Positions 1 to 12,900 of a stretch of 64,000 nucleotides of DNA are shown one piece after another. The notes beneath the pieces were generated by a model. That model was not told the origin of the DNA. It made no database searches and worked only from the letters and a program-made list of their open reading frames with translations. The DNA is taken from contig CM049308.1 of NCBI GenBank assembly GCA_026874595.1, forward strand, positions 95,282,624 to 95,346,623, given 5' to 3'. Each line of letters starts with the position of its first letter. The first letter of the stretch is position 1. Both the position numbers and the translations under genes were made by a program. This DNA comes from Sipunculus nudus. Lineage: Eukaryota > Annelida > Sipuncula > Golfingiida > Sipunculidae.

Positions 1-740
1 ACACATGTACGGATTTTTTTTCGCAATGCCTGCAGATATTAGCCTGATTTTTGGTGTGTTGGCAGATATTGACTAGTTACAGATCGACTTCGCGTTTTGT
101 CCCGGTTGACCTACTTTTGACCGTTTTACGGCTCCTAAACTTAGAAAATTTCATGAAAAATAGAAATTTTCATGACAAATACACATGTACAGACTTTTTT
201 TTGCAATGCCTGCAGATATTGGCCTGATTTTTGGTGTGTTGGCAGATAATGACCAGTTACAGATCGAGTTCCCGTTTCGTCCCGGTTTACCTACTTTTGA
301 CCGTTTTACGGCTCCTAAACTTAGAAAATTTCATGAAAAAATAGAAACTTTCATGACAAATACACATGTACGGACTTTTTTTCGCAATGCCTGCAGATAC
401 AGCCCTGATTTTTTATGTGTGGGCAGATAATGACCAGTTACAGATCGAGTTCACATTTCGTCCCACTTGAACTACTTTTGATTGTTTTACGGCTCCTAAA
501 CTTAGAAAATTTCATGAAAAATAGAAATTTTCATGACAAATACACATGTACGGACTTTTTTCCGCAATGCCTGCAGATACAGCCCTGATTTTTTATGTGT
601 GGGCAGATAATGACCAGTTACAGATCGAGTTCACGTTTCGTCCCAGTTGAACTACTTTTGATTGTTTTACGGCTCCTTAACATAGAAAATTTCATGAAAA
701 ATATATATTTTCATGACAAATGTACATGTACAGCCGTTTT
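1..740. repeat. 180-bp tandem repeat, about 4 copies
   Basis: Four head-to-tail units each begin ACACATGTACGGACTTTTTT and contain CGCAATGCCTGCAGATA, with starts spaced 180-181 bases. Short open frames across them (for example 185-430) arise from the repeat and are not genes. Confidence 0.9.
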
Positions 741-1786
741 TAGCCCTCAGCTCATAGGCTGATGGGCTATTGTTGTCACCTAAGCTGTCCGTCTGTCTGT
801 CCGGTGTCTGTCTGTCCGTCCGTTCCGCGTCTGTTAACTTTTACCTTGTGAGTGGGATATCTCTAAAAGGATTCACCTTTCGAATTTTATTTCATCAGTG
901 AAGATGTATATCGATAAAATCTCGGTCAAGTTCGAAGATGGGTGACCTTGACCCATTTTTCTACATCTTAGAGCTGATTATAGAAAAACACTCAGAAGCT
1001 TATATCTCAGGAACCATTGTGTGGATTTTCACAAAACTTACTATGATCATTGGGACTGATGGTCTGTATGTGCTGCACAATTTTGGTGGTGCCACCTGCA
1101 ATTTCTGAATGAAATTTTATCGGATTTTTTCAATTTTGGCCTTTTGTGCAGGATATCTCCAAAGGTATTCAACACAGGAACTTCATTTCTTCAGTGCTAT
1201 TGCATTATATTTACAAAATCTTGGTCAAGTTCAAAGATGGGTGATCTTGACCTACTTTTCATGGTCACAGAGCTTAGTATAGAAAAAAACTTAGGAGCTT
1301 ATTTCTCAGGAAGCATTTGGTGGATTGTTATGAAACTTGGTATATACCTCTCCAATTTAAATTTATAAATACTGATTATCAGCTTTTGCTAATATTCTAG
1401 TTTCGCAATGCAATGCTTACAGATACTGGCCTAATGTTTGGTCTGTGGGCGCACAATGACCACTTACAGATTGAGTTCGCGTTTCGTCCCAGTGAACCTA
1501 TTTTTGACCATATGACAGATCCTGAACATAGAAAATTTCATGAAAGACAGAAATTTTCATGAAAAATGCTCATATGTGGACTTTTTTTCACAATGCCTGC
1601 AGATACTGGCCTAATTTTTGGTGTGTTGCTTGATAATGACCCGTTACAGATCAAGTTTGCATTTTGCCCTTGTTGACCTACTTTTGACCATACAACACCT
1701 CCTGAACTTAAAAAATTTTACAAAATTTAACAAATGTTTCTAATTTGCCCCAGGCGGGGGCATTCGTGTTGTTCCGACACATCTAG
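1..1786 (+). mobile_element. Non-autonomous Helitron, 3' portion, with 180-bp tandem units
   Basis: The right end reads GGCGGGGGCATTC, then a GTGT...ACAC hairpin (about 1766-1780), then CTAG at 1783-1786 followed by T. A hairpin followed by CTRR and a T is the classical Helitron 3' terminus. The interior holds about four direct units of 180 bp (starts near 1, 181, 362 and 542), a GTCT/GTCC microsatellite (about 786-830), two related copies of an AAGATGGGTGACCTTGACC block (about 930 and 1235), and two decayed 180-bp-like units (about 1400-1735). No transposase or Rep/helicase coding is visible. The 5' TC end is not seen and may lie before base 1. Treating all of this as one element is inference; the 3' end itself is seen. 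Confidence 0.6.
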
Positions 1787-2001
1787 TTCATTTTATGTTC
1801 GCTTGTATATATTTGTTCAGTTTTACATAATGTTTAAATTTTTTTATGTAGAGCGTGCAATTTCATGTTATTTTTAATTTTCAATAATTTTCAATTATAG
1901 TTTCCACAGTAAAATTATAATATTTTCAGCACCTTTTCCTAAAGGATTTTTAATTGTAAACAGAGTAGCTAATCCATTAAATAACAGTAATTCAGTGGAT
2001 G

Positions 2002-2002
<1 letters not shown>

Positions 2003-2056
<54 letters not shown>

Positions 2057-2097
2057 GGTAGAAGCATGAAATATTTTACACAGATTTATATCTGCAG

Positions 2098-2148
<51 letters not shown>

Positions 2149-2159
2149 CACACACACAC

Positions 2160-2226
<67 letters not shown>
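2003..2226. repeat. Compound microsatellite (TA)n-(CA)n-(TA)n-(GT)n
   Basis: Long TA runs at about 2004-2051 and 2100-2142 are separated by about 50 bases of unique sequence. They are followed by CA, a short TA run and a GT run at about 2172-2226. The open frames that cross it are low-complexity artefacts. Confidence 0.95.
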
Positions 2227-2229
<3 letters not shown>

Positions 2230-3835
2230 AAATCACTCAAATATGGATGTCCAGCCTCTTGCTTATTTTATGATGATCTGATTAGGGGTTCTAATAACAG
2301 GCTGGCTACCCTCACCCCTAGGCTTGTCACTCTGAGCTGTTGAGGCTTTTATGAGTTTGCTCATTGATGCTTTTTACTGGTTCTCAGTTCTGAGGGCCAA
2401 AGTATTAAAATTATTTAAAAAAATGTAAACTAGAAAACTACTCTTTTGTGTTCATATATTTAATTCTGAATTTTAATTTCAAATATGGTGCATGTGCAAC
2501 ACTTAAAAATATATCTACCAATCCAAGGTAATAGGGACAGGGATTACATGTATGCATTTGCTATGTATAAATAAGCTGTTTTGATGAATTCTTACTCAAA
2601 ACTGATTGATTGTAGTGAAATTTCATATTTGTTTTTTTAAATGGTACAAATTATAATCATTAAACCCTGCAACTTGTTGCTTAACATCAAGAGAGGTCCA
2701 GATGAAAAAGCTTTTAAAAAGGGTGTCATGAGCTGTTGGACACTGTTTTAATCACATTCTGGATACTATTATACTATTATAACTGAAAACTAAGTGGTGT
2801 ATACATGTATCCATTTCCGTGGATCTCACCAGAAGGAGCTAGGGATAGATACTGTAGATCAGTAAATTGTCATGGTCCATATCTTAAGTTTACTTGACAC
2901 ATGAGGTATTTGTTGTCGACAGTGACATACAATTAATAATAACATTGTACATGGATTTATAATTTATTTATAATTCTTTATTTTTATACCTGTATATCCA
3001 TGCTTACTGATCTGCTGTTTTGTAATTTTACTTTTAAAAACAATTTGGGGTGAAGTAAAGCAAGATCACATGTTTGTTTTTCATATCAGTTCCAGTACCA
3101 TTTTAAGCAGATCCTGTAAGATATTGGTAGTCAACTGTAGTTAGTTATAAGTCTCAAGTTACAGTATTATAAATTATGTTTTAATATTACTTATCAAGCA
3201 CTTTATTTTTGTGTGAGTTCTGACAGCATGCTGTCAGTTATGGTCAGTTCTGGTAATATGAACTCAGTTTCAGTCAGTTCCTGTAAAAAGTCGAGCTGCC
3301 ACAGGTCCCTGCCTTCATTAATCTAGCGGACAGGAGTAGGCTATATCTGATGTTGGGTGCATATCCCAGTGCCCCTGTACCATTGTTTCAAGCAGCAGTG
3401 TACATGCATGTGTTACATCATCACTCAGTTGTGTATGGTGTGAGTGTCTTGTGACTGGACCACTGCAAGATACACACAGCCTCTGGCTACAGGCAGCCTG
3501 GTTACCAAGGTAACACACTGGATTGTTTCAGCTGGCCAGGCCCATGTATCACATTTCAGCTGGGTGCACCTGTAAGTTGGCAATGATGATGTAACACCTG
3601 CAGTGCACACCCAGCTAGCCTGAAAAAAATCACAAGCCAATCCTTTCTACTTGACTCAAGATGGACTAGGCCTGATTTCTCAAGTCCTAAATTAGGAGTC
3701 TGAGTACAAATCCAAGTCCAAGGCGGCAAGGCCCTTAAGTACAAGTCTGAGTCCTTTAAAAAGTGGACTCGAGTAAGGATTCAAGTTAAAGTCCAGACTC
3801 CAGTCCTACATCACTGTTAAAGTAATTTATTATTT
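2227..3835. other. No gene seen; upstream of the BTB exon
   Basis: Unique-looking AT-rich DNA with no convincing coding. Around 3215-3285 the motif GTCAGTTC recurs. At 3640-3815 there are decayed AAGTCC/GAGTCC tetra-to-hexamer repeats. It probably lies in the intron or upstream region of the BTB-BACK gene, because that exon starts at a splice acceptor. Confidence 0.5.
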
Positions 3836-5272
3836 TAAGCTCAGCTGACTATAAGTCATCTAAGCTATAGTCATGGTCCATTGTCTGTCGTCCGTCTGTC
3901 CATTAGACTGGCACGTTTTGAACCTGTTAGACCCTAAGGATCCAAAATTTGGCATACTGTTAGGTGTCCCCAAGATCTCTTACCAAATCAAAAACTGGGT
4001 CACTGCAACTTCGTTCCTCTGAGAAATTAAGGAAAAACTCCAATTACCATTAAAAACCTATTAACACACTTCAGGACTGCCTAATATCTGAACCGATCCC
4101 TTATTTTTCTACTTGCCAGAAATTAAATCCGTTGAGTGTAATCACCTAAAAGTTATGGGCCCTAACAAAATGGATTTTGTAAAAAATCAGGGAAAAAATT
4201 TACTCATTTAACATGAAAATTTTTGAAGCTATAGACTTTTTTCCAAGTATATAACTTTGCTTAAATAAGATTCAGTTCTTTACCTAAACTTATATCTGAA
4301 TTTTGTAAATTTTTAAAGCTATTAGCATAAAAATAAAATTGGTACCTTAAATGTTGCCCAACCTTGACAATGGCACATTTTTTTCCTGTGAGTAGTGTTG
4401 ATTTAATTTTTCACAGCATGTAAACATAAGTATTTAATTTGTCTGAATCTGAAAATCTGAAATTTGAATATAAAGGCTTGAAAATTAGACCAGTTATTGA
4501 ATTTTTCCTTGAGGCTCTATTATAGTCACTTGCTTTTGTCCAGATGCAGGCAGCCCATTCCTGGTCACTGAAGTTCATCTATGCCAGGGTTCCTGATTTG
4601 TTACAGTCACTGGGGGAGATCCCCTGCTGTAAAGGTGTACTGTTATTCTCATATCCCTTCCACCCCACCCCCCCCCCCCCACCCCCCCCCCCACCCCCAA
4701 GACAACCCTACCTATCAAGTGTAACAGTAATTGATATTGTTTGCACTGTATTTCCTCAATTGTAATACTGTTTCCACTCCAATATATACAAAACTTTCCT
4801 TGAAAAAATATTTCAAGGAGTAATCCAGAAGATGCCATAATGTGTTAATGTAGCATTTTCTTTTAAAGAAATCAAGTTTCATTTAAAAGATTTCAACAAA
4901 TTAAAATATAATTAAACCCATCAGTATGCATAAATTTATAAAATATGAAGCAAATAATGGATGAATAAAGGCACAATTACGAAATCTGAATCAGATATTT
5001 TTTAAGATATTTATTGTTTTGCTAATTTAAAAGATATATTTCTGTGATAAAAAATAGATATACATTTGTATGCATGATGTGGTATATATCTGACAAGATT
5101 AAGATTTATGATGATGCAGTTTAGAACTATGATTCAACTTTTACATTCAGATATAAATGTTATCTTTGAAATGTATAGAAATATAAACTTAAAATGAAGA
5201 TCTGATACAATCATTTGTTTATTATTCCCCTGCCTCAGCAGAATTCGAGATCAGGCTTTGTTTGCCCAGTAT
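3836..5272 (+). mobile_element. Helentron-like repeat, type B, 3' end missing
   Basis: It starts with the family 5' hairpin AGCTCAGCTGACT-ATA-AGTCATCTAAGCT, followed by the GTCCGTCTGTCC microsatellite. The body matches, with substitutions, the reverse complement of 33978 down to about 32500 and of 47484 down to about 46090. The shared body includes a poly-C tract (4667-4696) and the block ending GATCAGGCTTTGTTTGCCC (about 5270). The EEP remnant and palindromic 3' end present in the 32092-33978 copy are absent here. The copy ends about 275 bases before the BTB exon. Confidence 0.75.
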
Positions 5273-5547
5273 GTATACCAGTATGCAGAAGTGAAGTTAA
5301 TCCCACCATCCATGTGACTCCCATCATTCCAACATCCCCCAACATTTAACATGATTTAACTTGACTGGCAAAGTACTGAGAGTAGGGTAGAAATGTCAAC
5401 CTTGATTGTGAACAACAAATAATTTTAATTGTACATATAAATGTTATATCATATGGCTTATGCAGCATACCATTATGGCCAATGAGAAACATAATTTTCA
5501 GTAATTTTTCAGTCAGTTAAAATAATTAATATTCTTGTCACTTTCAG
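5273..5547 (+). other. Intronic sequence with splice acceptor before the BTB exon
   Basis: Unique AT-rich sequence ending in TTCTTGTCACTTTCAG, a good pyrimidine tract and AG acceptor at 5546-5547. The ATG of the BTB-BACK frame is 18 bases further on, which suggests that one or more 5' non-coding exons lie upstream. Confidence 0.6.
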
Positions 5548-6705
5548 ATAACACGCTGACAGAAAATGCCTCCCAAGAGATACCTGAGAGGTACAGACGG
5601 GATCGATAGGAGGATTGGCCTTGACCCTCGTATTATCATCCGACCTCTTGGCATGGACACTCAGCAGTATTCCTTCACATCGCTACCACCTGCTGCTGCT
5701 CTTTTTAACAAATCCGATCTGAGTGACATCACACTCTGCGTCGGTGAGAATGTTTTCCACGCTCATCGTCTGATTCTGTGCGCGGGCAGCGATGTCTTCA
5801 GGCACATGCTGGACCAGAAATGGAAGGAGAGCAGCAGCAAGGAGCTGACATTAGACGAGGACGAGGACAGCACACGGGTGTTTCATCACTTCCTGCAGTT
5901 CTTTTATACAGGGCAGATCGTGATACAGGAGAGTCACGTGATCCCGCTGTTTATGTTGGCGGACAAGTATAACGTGAAGGCCTTGTACGAGGAGTGTGTC
6001 AGGATCATAGAGAAAGAGCTGAAGGTGTTTACCGTCAGGAGTAACCATAACGCCGGGCGCAGCTCTCCCACCAAGACTAAGAACGACTCAACCACTGTTC
6101 AGCCCAGTGTGTCCGAGGACTTTGCGTACAGCGGTGTATCGACAGACTCTGATACCAGTGATGAGGATTACTTCTGTGTTAAAAAATCATCACATTCATT
6201 GCTCATGCCAGTCACACTTGTTCCCAGTAAAACATTCCCGATAAATTTAGTGTTGAAAATGTTACATCTTAGTAGCAGTCCTCGACTGACAGCAGCAGCT
6301 CGCTATAATTTACAGGCACGACTAGGACACCAAGTTATGATGGGAAACTATGCCTTATGGAATGACCTTGAACAAGACCTAGTCAAGGACATGTTAACTG
6401 ATGATTATTTTTACTGTAATGAATACTCCCTGTTCCGAGCATGTATTGCTTGGATACAGTACAGGGAAAGTCGTCAGTGTGTGTCGGTGATTAGTGATGT
6501 TCTGTGTGGAGTCCGGTATGCCACCCTCTCGACAGATGAACTTTATGAGGTTGAGAGGAATGATTTGGTGAAAGAATGTCCGTCAGCAGAGGATTTGGTG
6601 CACCAGGCCATCAGGTACAAACTGTTCCAGAACTGTCTGAAGGCGAGCGACCAAGAAAACTGGTGTGGCTCACAGTTCCAAGCAAGGAAGTACAGGGAAA
6701 ACTGA
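5548..6705 (+). CDS. BTB-BACK domain protein, BTBD17-like
   Basis: An open frame of 379 codons starts with ATG at 5566 and ends with TGA at 6703-6705. The exon appears to begin at 5548 after a consensus acceptor, so the first 18 bases are 5' UTR. Residues 45-150 form a BTB/POZ fold: DLSDITLCVG (51-60), HAHRLILCAGSDVF (65-78), FFYTGQI (112-118) and LADKYNV (131-137). Residues 157-212 are a Ser/Thr/Asp-rich linker. Residues 235-352 look like a BACK domain. BTB-BACK proteins usually dimerise and act as Cullin-3 adaptors; no Kelch repeats follow. The pattern recalls BTBD17/TANGO10, but the protein stops at KYREN, where I remember those proteins continuing with a further C-terminal domain. So it is either a shorter paralogue, a 3' exon is missed, or it is truncated. 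The symbol is left blank because the assignment is from memory. Confidence 0.9.
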
Positions 6706-8686
6706 ATTAATAAGCAAGCTTGCTTGATATGCTTGCTACCACTTGGCCTTTCCTGTTTTATAAATTGTTATAAATGGACCAGAGCCATGCCTTTATTGAA
6801 GGGTAGGACCAGCTGGTGTTAATTATCTTTCATCAAAGTGTCCTCACCTAAAGAATGCACAAATCTCCTGGATGCACAGTGGCTTTGAACCATAGAACCT
6901 CTGTCTGTTATCACATGATGTTCAAGTTGCTATTAAACAGAATACCTGTTACTTATTCATAATGCCACTTCATACATAAGACTCAATGATACTGCCATCA
7001 GAATTTATCTCATTCTGTTATTTTAGGTTTTTCTTTAAAAGTTAAATCACAGTATATGGAAATTTATGAATACATTAAGTTAGCATATGTAAACCATATT
7101 ATAATTACCTGATTAATTTTACGATTCACAGAAACAATTCTACTTTATTTAAACCAGTATTTTATCACAGGAATAAAAGGTTTAATTAAAATGAGAGATT
7201 GAAATCCAACAAATACAGAGAGAACGGTGTACATATAAACAGGAAACATTTCTGTCTCTGAAAAAATGCATTTTACTGGTGATGTAACAGAATTGTGACC
7301 TTGAAGTAAAACATTGATTTTAATTAAATTCTTCCATTAAAAAATGATGAAATATCACCTGAATGCTGCTTATTGCTTGGGGATTTGATTGAATTTTGGT
7401 GGCAGTCTGTGAAAATGATGGAAAACCTCAAAGTGCCTACTGTATTATAATTAGGTGGATAGTTGTGTTATGGATTGCATGCAGTTGTAGAGGTAAATTG
7501 GCAGCAGTTTTAACAGTGCTGGATAAAAAGTTCTTGAACCAATAAATGACATTTTAGACATTAAGTGCAGTTCAGGCTGCTATGGTTTTGTTCCCAATGA
7601 TCTGTTAGACATAATTTTGATTATCTGAGTCAGTCGGACATTTTGATCTTTTGGTGACACATTAGTTGCCGATAATGGTAAGTCGGACACTATTTTGATT
7701 ATTTGGTGAACTACATTAATTGTTCCCAGCGATCTGTCAAACACCATTTTGATCATTTGGTGAAGAATGTTCGATGCACTGATGTTGTGTATTTTAAGAG
7801 ACCATTACCAGCAATGGATCAGTTACTGCACATTAATATTTAAATATGCAAATATAAACAGTTGCTGTTACCTGCAGACTGTCACATTTCTGATATTTAC
7901 TCATTTCTAAATGTTAAGATTTTTTTTTTCACCAGTGTATAATAGGGTACTGCTACCAAATAAATTAACAGGCAGTGCCAAGGTACAGAAAGAAAAATAT
8001 GTCACAGATTATAAGAGGGGTAGAGTAACTACAGATTACAGTTAACATGCAGCCTCCCTGGTGTTTTTATGTGGCCATAAAATGTTTGATAGTGGTCACT
8101 TTGTATATTCCAAGGAATTCCAGCTAAGAATAATACTCTTGACAACACTAAAATGTGACTTTGCAGCATGGTTTGAATGATGGTGATGAACAGACTAATA
8201 TTTTCTTTGTACAGTAGTTAATGATATCAAATTATGCTTTAACATGTATTCGAAATGCAAACAATGAGTGATAGAAACACCACAAAATCTGAATATTGAA
8301 GATAATTGCCATACTTTCAACAAGGAAGTTATGTGTAAAAAAAAAACTAGTATTAATCATTGTATTAATTTTATTTTTGTGGAATGCAGCCCAAAGAGAC
8401 ACTAGAAATATTGAGTGTGGACCTCAGGGTAAAAAGTTTGATCATGGTCTCATGCTTTTATTAAGTGAATGTAGAGTGGAGCTTCAGTCGTGTATATTAT
8501 GGGATGTAATCCTCTAGGCAGGTGAAGTTTGTCAGTTACATAAAGGACAGATTATTCAACAAAGGAGTATGGTTTTAATGAATCTGCTAATACTGGATGG
8601 AAACTGAATATGCTTGGTTAATAAATTACAGTTGCATTAAATTCATGCATGATGGTGTTTATGATTTGTTCATTTGATGATATTTA
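6706..8686. other. No further gene seen; probable 3' UTR then unique DNA
   Basis: No recognisable coding, long repeats or RNA gene. A weak direct repeat of TCTGTTAGACA/ATTTTGAT-type sentences occurs at 7595-7760. The short frame at 8296-8517 has no domain-like features. Confidence 0.5.
7172..7177 (+). promoter_or_regulatory. Candidate polyadenylation signal for the BTB gene
   Basis: AATAAA lies 467 bases after the stop codon; another is at 7541-7546. In AT-rich DNA such hexamers are common, so this is only a candidate. Confidence 0.3.
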
Positions 8687-9556
8687 GCTCAGATGACTGT
8701 AAGTCATCTGAGTTATAGCGATCACTCTTTGTCCATCGTCCGTCCGGCCGTCTGTCCGTTAACAAGGCACAAATCGTAACCGCTGAACCTGGAATCTTCT
8801 TACTTTACATACAGAGAGGTCCATGAAAAATCTCCTTGGAAACCTGGAATTAGGTCTCTTTTACCCATATCCTTCAAGCTATGGGGCCCCAAAGTACCCC
8901 CCAGAATAGTAAAAAATTTCATTAAAAAACTTCAATATCTGATTAACTACATCACTGATGGTCATGATTTTTGGTATACATATTGATCATGAGATGTTTC
9001 ATCAGTTTCTTCAGACTGGTGATGCCACCTGTATTTTTCAAATTTACAATTTTTTTTCTCTATTTTTGAGACCTTTAAGAATGTAGTTATCTGTGAACAG
9101 GGTTCAAATTGTAACGACTGGACCTAGAATCTTCATTCTTGACACAAAGGGAGACCCATGAAAAGTCTCCATGGAAACCTAAAATTAGGTCTCTGTTACC
9201 CATATCCTTTGAGCTGTGGCACTCAAAGTACAGCTCAGAATAATGGAAAATTTGGTACAAAAGCTGAAGTATCTGAACAACTAATCCAGCGAACACCATG
9301 CTTCTTTGCATGGATATTGACCATTAAGTGTTTTTATTAGTTTCTGCAGACTGGAGGAGCCACCTGTATTTTTTTTTAAAAGTTTACGCATTTTTTCTCT
9401 ATTTTTGAGATATATTAATACAGACACAATCTCAGCCTGTTGGTTAATCTATTTGATGCTTCAGTTCAATGGTTATATACTACCATTCAGATGATAAAAT
9501 TTCCTTTTGCAAATCTCTTCATAGTCAGCTTAGCGGCATGACCCATGGGTCACTTG
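8687..9556 (+). mobile_element. Helentron-like element, type A, apparently full length (870 bp)
   Basis: 5' end: TTTAGCTCAGATGACTG with its hairpin partner AGTCATCTGAG, then GTCCGTCCGGCCGTCTGTCC. The interior is two tandem units of about 310-340 bp, each with GGCACAAATCGTAAC, 'ACCTGAAATTAGGTCTC'-like and CCACCTGTATTTTT blocks. 3' end: CAGCTTAGCGGCATGACCCATGGGTCACTTG, whose core TGACCCATGGGTCA is a perfect palindrome. Joining the flanks gives GATGATAT-T-TGAAGG, consistent with insertion at TT. No protein is encoded. Confidence 0.75.
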
Positions 9557-9933
9557 TTGAAGGCTGGATTCGTTTAAAGATCACACATGGGGTACCTTGA
9601 CAACCCTAGGTGCCTGCATGGTGCGTGTGTACTGTGCCTTGTTGCACAGTTGGGTGCTGTCAGTCAGCCAGATAAATTTAGTTTGTCAGGTGTGTTCGAG
9701 ATTCAGAACCTTTTAAGTAACATTTATGAAATATCTGTATCCCAGCCACCCATGATGCACATTGTGTATCCAAGACTGAACCCTGAAAATTCATTGACCT
9801 AAATATTCTCAGCATTCTGCCAGGTACCTGATGGCAAATTCTAGTAAACACTGCTATTGAAAGCTGTGGGTATGAGAGACAACAGAATGAATGAAGCACA
9901 CAACTACCGTGTGAGGAGTGTACACATTCCTTA
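9557..9933. other. Short unique stretch, no gene seen
   Basis: Contains a small open frame (9587-9802) without recognisable features. It lies between the type A element and the 42-bp minisatellite. Confidence 0.4.
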
Positions 9934-12900
9934 AAAGCAGTCACAGGCTCTGTCAGGAACAGATCAGAGATCTAACAAGCAGTCACAGGCTCTTTCAGGA
10001 ATGGATCAGAGATCGAACAAGCAGTCACAGGCTCTGTCATGAACAGATCAGAGATCTAAGAAGCAGTCACAGGCTCTGTCAGGAATTGATCAGAGATCTA
10101 ACAAGCAGTCACAGGCTCTGTAAGGAATGGATCAGAGATCTAACAAGCTCTGTCATGAACCGACTCTGATCTGTTCATAACAGAGCCTGAGATCGCTTGT
10201 TAGATCTCTTATCTGTTCATGACAGAGCAGTCAAAGGCTCTGTCATGAACAGATCAGAGATCTAACAAGCAGTCACAGGCTCTGTCATGAACCGATCAGA
10301 GATCTAACAAGCAGTCACAGGCTCTGACAGGAACGGGTCAGAGATCTTACTAGCAGTCACAGGCTCTGTCATGAACCAATCAGAGACCTAACAAGCAGTC
10401 ACAGGCTCTGTCATGAACCGATCAGAGACCTAACAAGCAGTCACAGGCTCTGTCATGAACCGATCAGAGATCTAACAAGCAGTCACAGGCTCTGTCAGGG
10501 ACAGATCAGACATTCAACAAGCAGTCACAGGCTCTGTCATGAATGGATCACAGATCGAACAAGCAGTCACAGGCTCTGTAATGAACAGGTCAGAGATCTA
10601 ACAAGCAGTCACAGGCTCTGTCATGAACAGATCAGAGATCTAACAAGTGGTCACAGGCTCTGTCATGAACAGATCAGAGATCTAACAAGCAGTCACAGGC
10701 TCTGTCAGGAACCGATCAGAGATCTCACAAGCAGTCACAGGCTCTGTCAGGAACCGATCAGAGATCTAACAAGCAGTCACAGGCTCTGTCAGGAACCGAT
10801 CAGAGATCTAACAAGCAGTCACAGGCTCTGTCAGGAACCGATCAGAGATCTAACAAGCAGTCACAGGCTCTGTCAGGAACCGTTCAGAGATCTAACAAGC
10901 AGTCACAGGCTCTGTCAGGAACCGATCAGAGATCTAACAAGCAACCACAGGCTCTGTCAGGAACCGATCAGAGATCTAACAAGCAGTCACAGGCTCTGTC
11001 ATGATCAGATCAGAGATCTAACAAGCAGTCACAGGCTCTGTCAGGAACGAGTCAGATATCTAACAAGCAATCACAGGCTCTGTCATGAACCGATCAGAGA
11101 TCTAACAAGCAGTCACAGGCTCTGTCAGGTACCGATCAGAGATCTAACAAGTAGTCTCAGGCTCTGTCATGAACCGATCCGAGATCTAACAAGCAGTCAC
11201 AGGCTCTGTCATGAACCGAGATCTAACAAGCAGTCACAGGCTCTGTCAGGAACCGATCAGAGATCAAACAAGCACTCACAGGCTCTGTCAGGAACCGATC
11301 AGAGATCTGACAAGGAGTCACCGGCTCTGTCGGGAACCGATCAGAGATCTAACAAGCTGTCATAGGCTCTGTCAGGAACCGATCAGAGATCTGGCAAGCA
11401 GTCACAGGCTCTGTCATGAACCGATCAGAGATTTAACAAGCAGTTACAGGCTCTGTCATGAACCGATCAGAGATCTAACAAGCAGTCACAGGCTCTGTCA
11501 AGAACCGATCAGCGATCTAACCTGTAGTCACAGGCTCTGTCAGGAACCGATCAGAGATCGAACTAGCAGTCACAGGCTCTGTCAGGAACCGATCAGAGAT
11601 CTAACAAGCAGTCACAGGCTCTTTCCGGAGTGAGTCAGAGATCTAACAAGCAGTCACAGGCTCTGTCATGAACCGATCAGAGATCTAACAAGTAGTCACA
11701 GGCTGTTGTCAGGTACCGATCCCAGATCTAACAAGCAGTAACAGGCTCTGTCATGAACCGATCAGAGATCTAGCAAGCAGTCACAGGCTCTGTCGGGATC
11801 CGATCAGAGATCTAACAAGCAGTCACAGGCTCTATCCTGAACCGATCAGTGATCTAACAAGCAGTCAAAGACTCTGTCATGAATCGATCAGAGATCTAAC
11901 AAGCAGTCACAGGCTCTGTCATGAACCGATCAGAGATCTAACAAGCAGTCAAAGGCTCTGTCATGAACAGATCAGAGATCTAACAAGCAGTCACAGGCTC
12001 TGTCATGAATCGATCAGAGATCTAACAAGCAGTCACAGGCTCTGTCATGAACCGATCAGAGATCTAACAAGCAGTCACCGGCTCTGTCATGAACCGATCA
12101 GCGATCTAACAAGCATTCACAGGCTCTGTCAGGAACCGATCAGCGATCTAACAAGCATTCACAGGCTCTGTCAGGAACCGATCAGCGATCTAACAAGAAG
12201 TCACAGGCTCTGTCAGGAACCGATCAGAGATCTAACAAGCAGTCACAGGCTCTATCCTGAACCGATCAATGATCTAACAAGCAGTCACAGGCACTGTCAT
12301 GAACAGATCAGAGATCTAACAAGCAGTCACAGGCTCTGTCAGGAACCGATCAGAGATCTAACAAGCAGTCACAGGCTCTGTCCTGAACCGATCAGAGATC
12401 TAAAAAGCAGTCACAGGCTCTGTCAGGAAGCGATCAGAGATCTAACAAGCAGTCACAGGCTCTGTCAGGAACAGATCAGAAATCTAACAAGCAGTCACAG
12501 GCTCTGCCAGGAACGAGTCAGAGATCTAACAAGCAGTCACAGGCTCTGTCAGGAACAGATCAGAGATCTAACAAGCAGTCACAGGCTCTGTCAGGAACGA
12601 GTCAGAGATCTAACAAGCAGTCACAGGCTCTGTCATGAACCGATCAGAGACCTAACAAGCAGACACAGGCTCTGTCAGGTACCGATCAGAGATCTAACAA
12701 GCAGTCACAAGCTCTGTTTTGAACCGATCAGAGATCTAACAAGCAGTCACAGGCTCTGTCGGGATCCGATCAGAGATCTAACAAGCAGTCACAGGCTCTG
12801 TCCTGAACCGATCAGAGATCTAACAAGCAGTCACAGGCTCTGTCATGAACCGAACAGAGATCTAACAAGCACTCACAGACTCTGTCGGGAACCGATCAGA

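Noticed and set aside
2066-2281. Tyr/Ile and Cys/Val repeat peptides
   Set aside because: Translations of TA and GT microsatellites.
3836-5272. SINE interpretation of the TAGCTCAGCTGAC repeat
   Set aside because: No pol III promoter boxes or A-rich 3' tail; the opposite end is a palindrome and some copies carry an EEP remnant.
9918-11633. Open frames repeating RDLTSSHRLCQEPI as a repetitive protein gene
   Set aside because: They are translations of the 42-bp minisatellite; many units carry stops or shifts, and there is no leader, domain or splice context.
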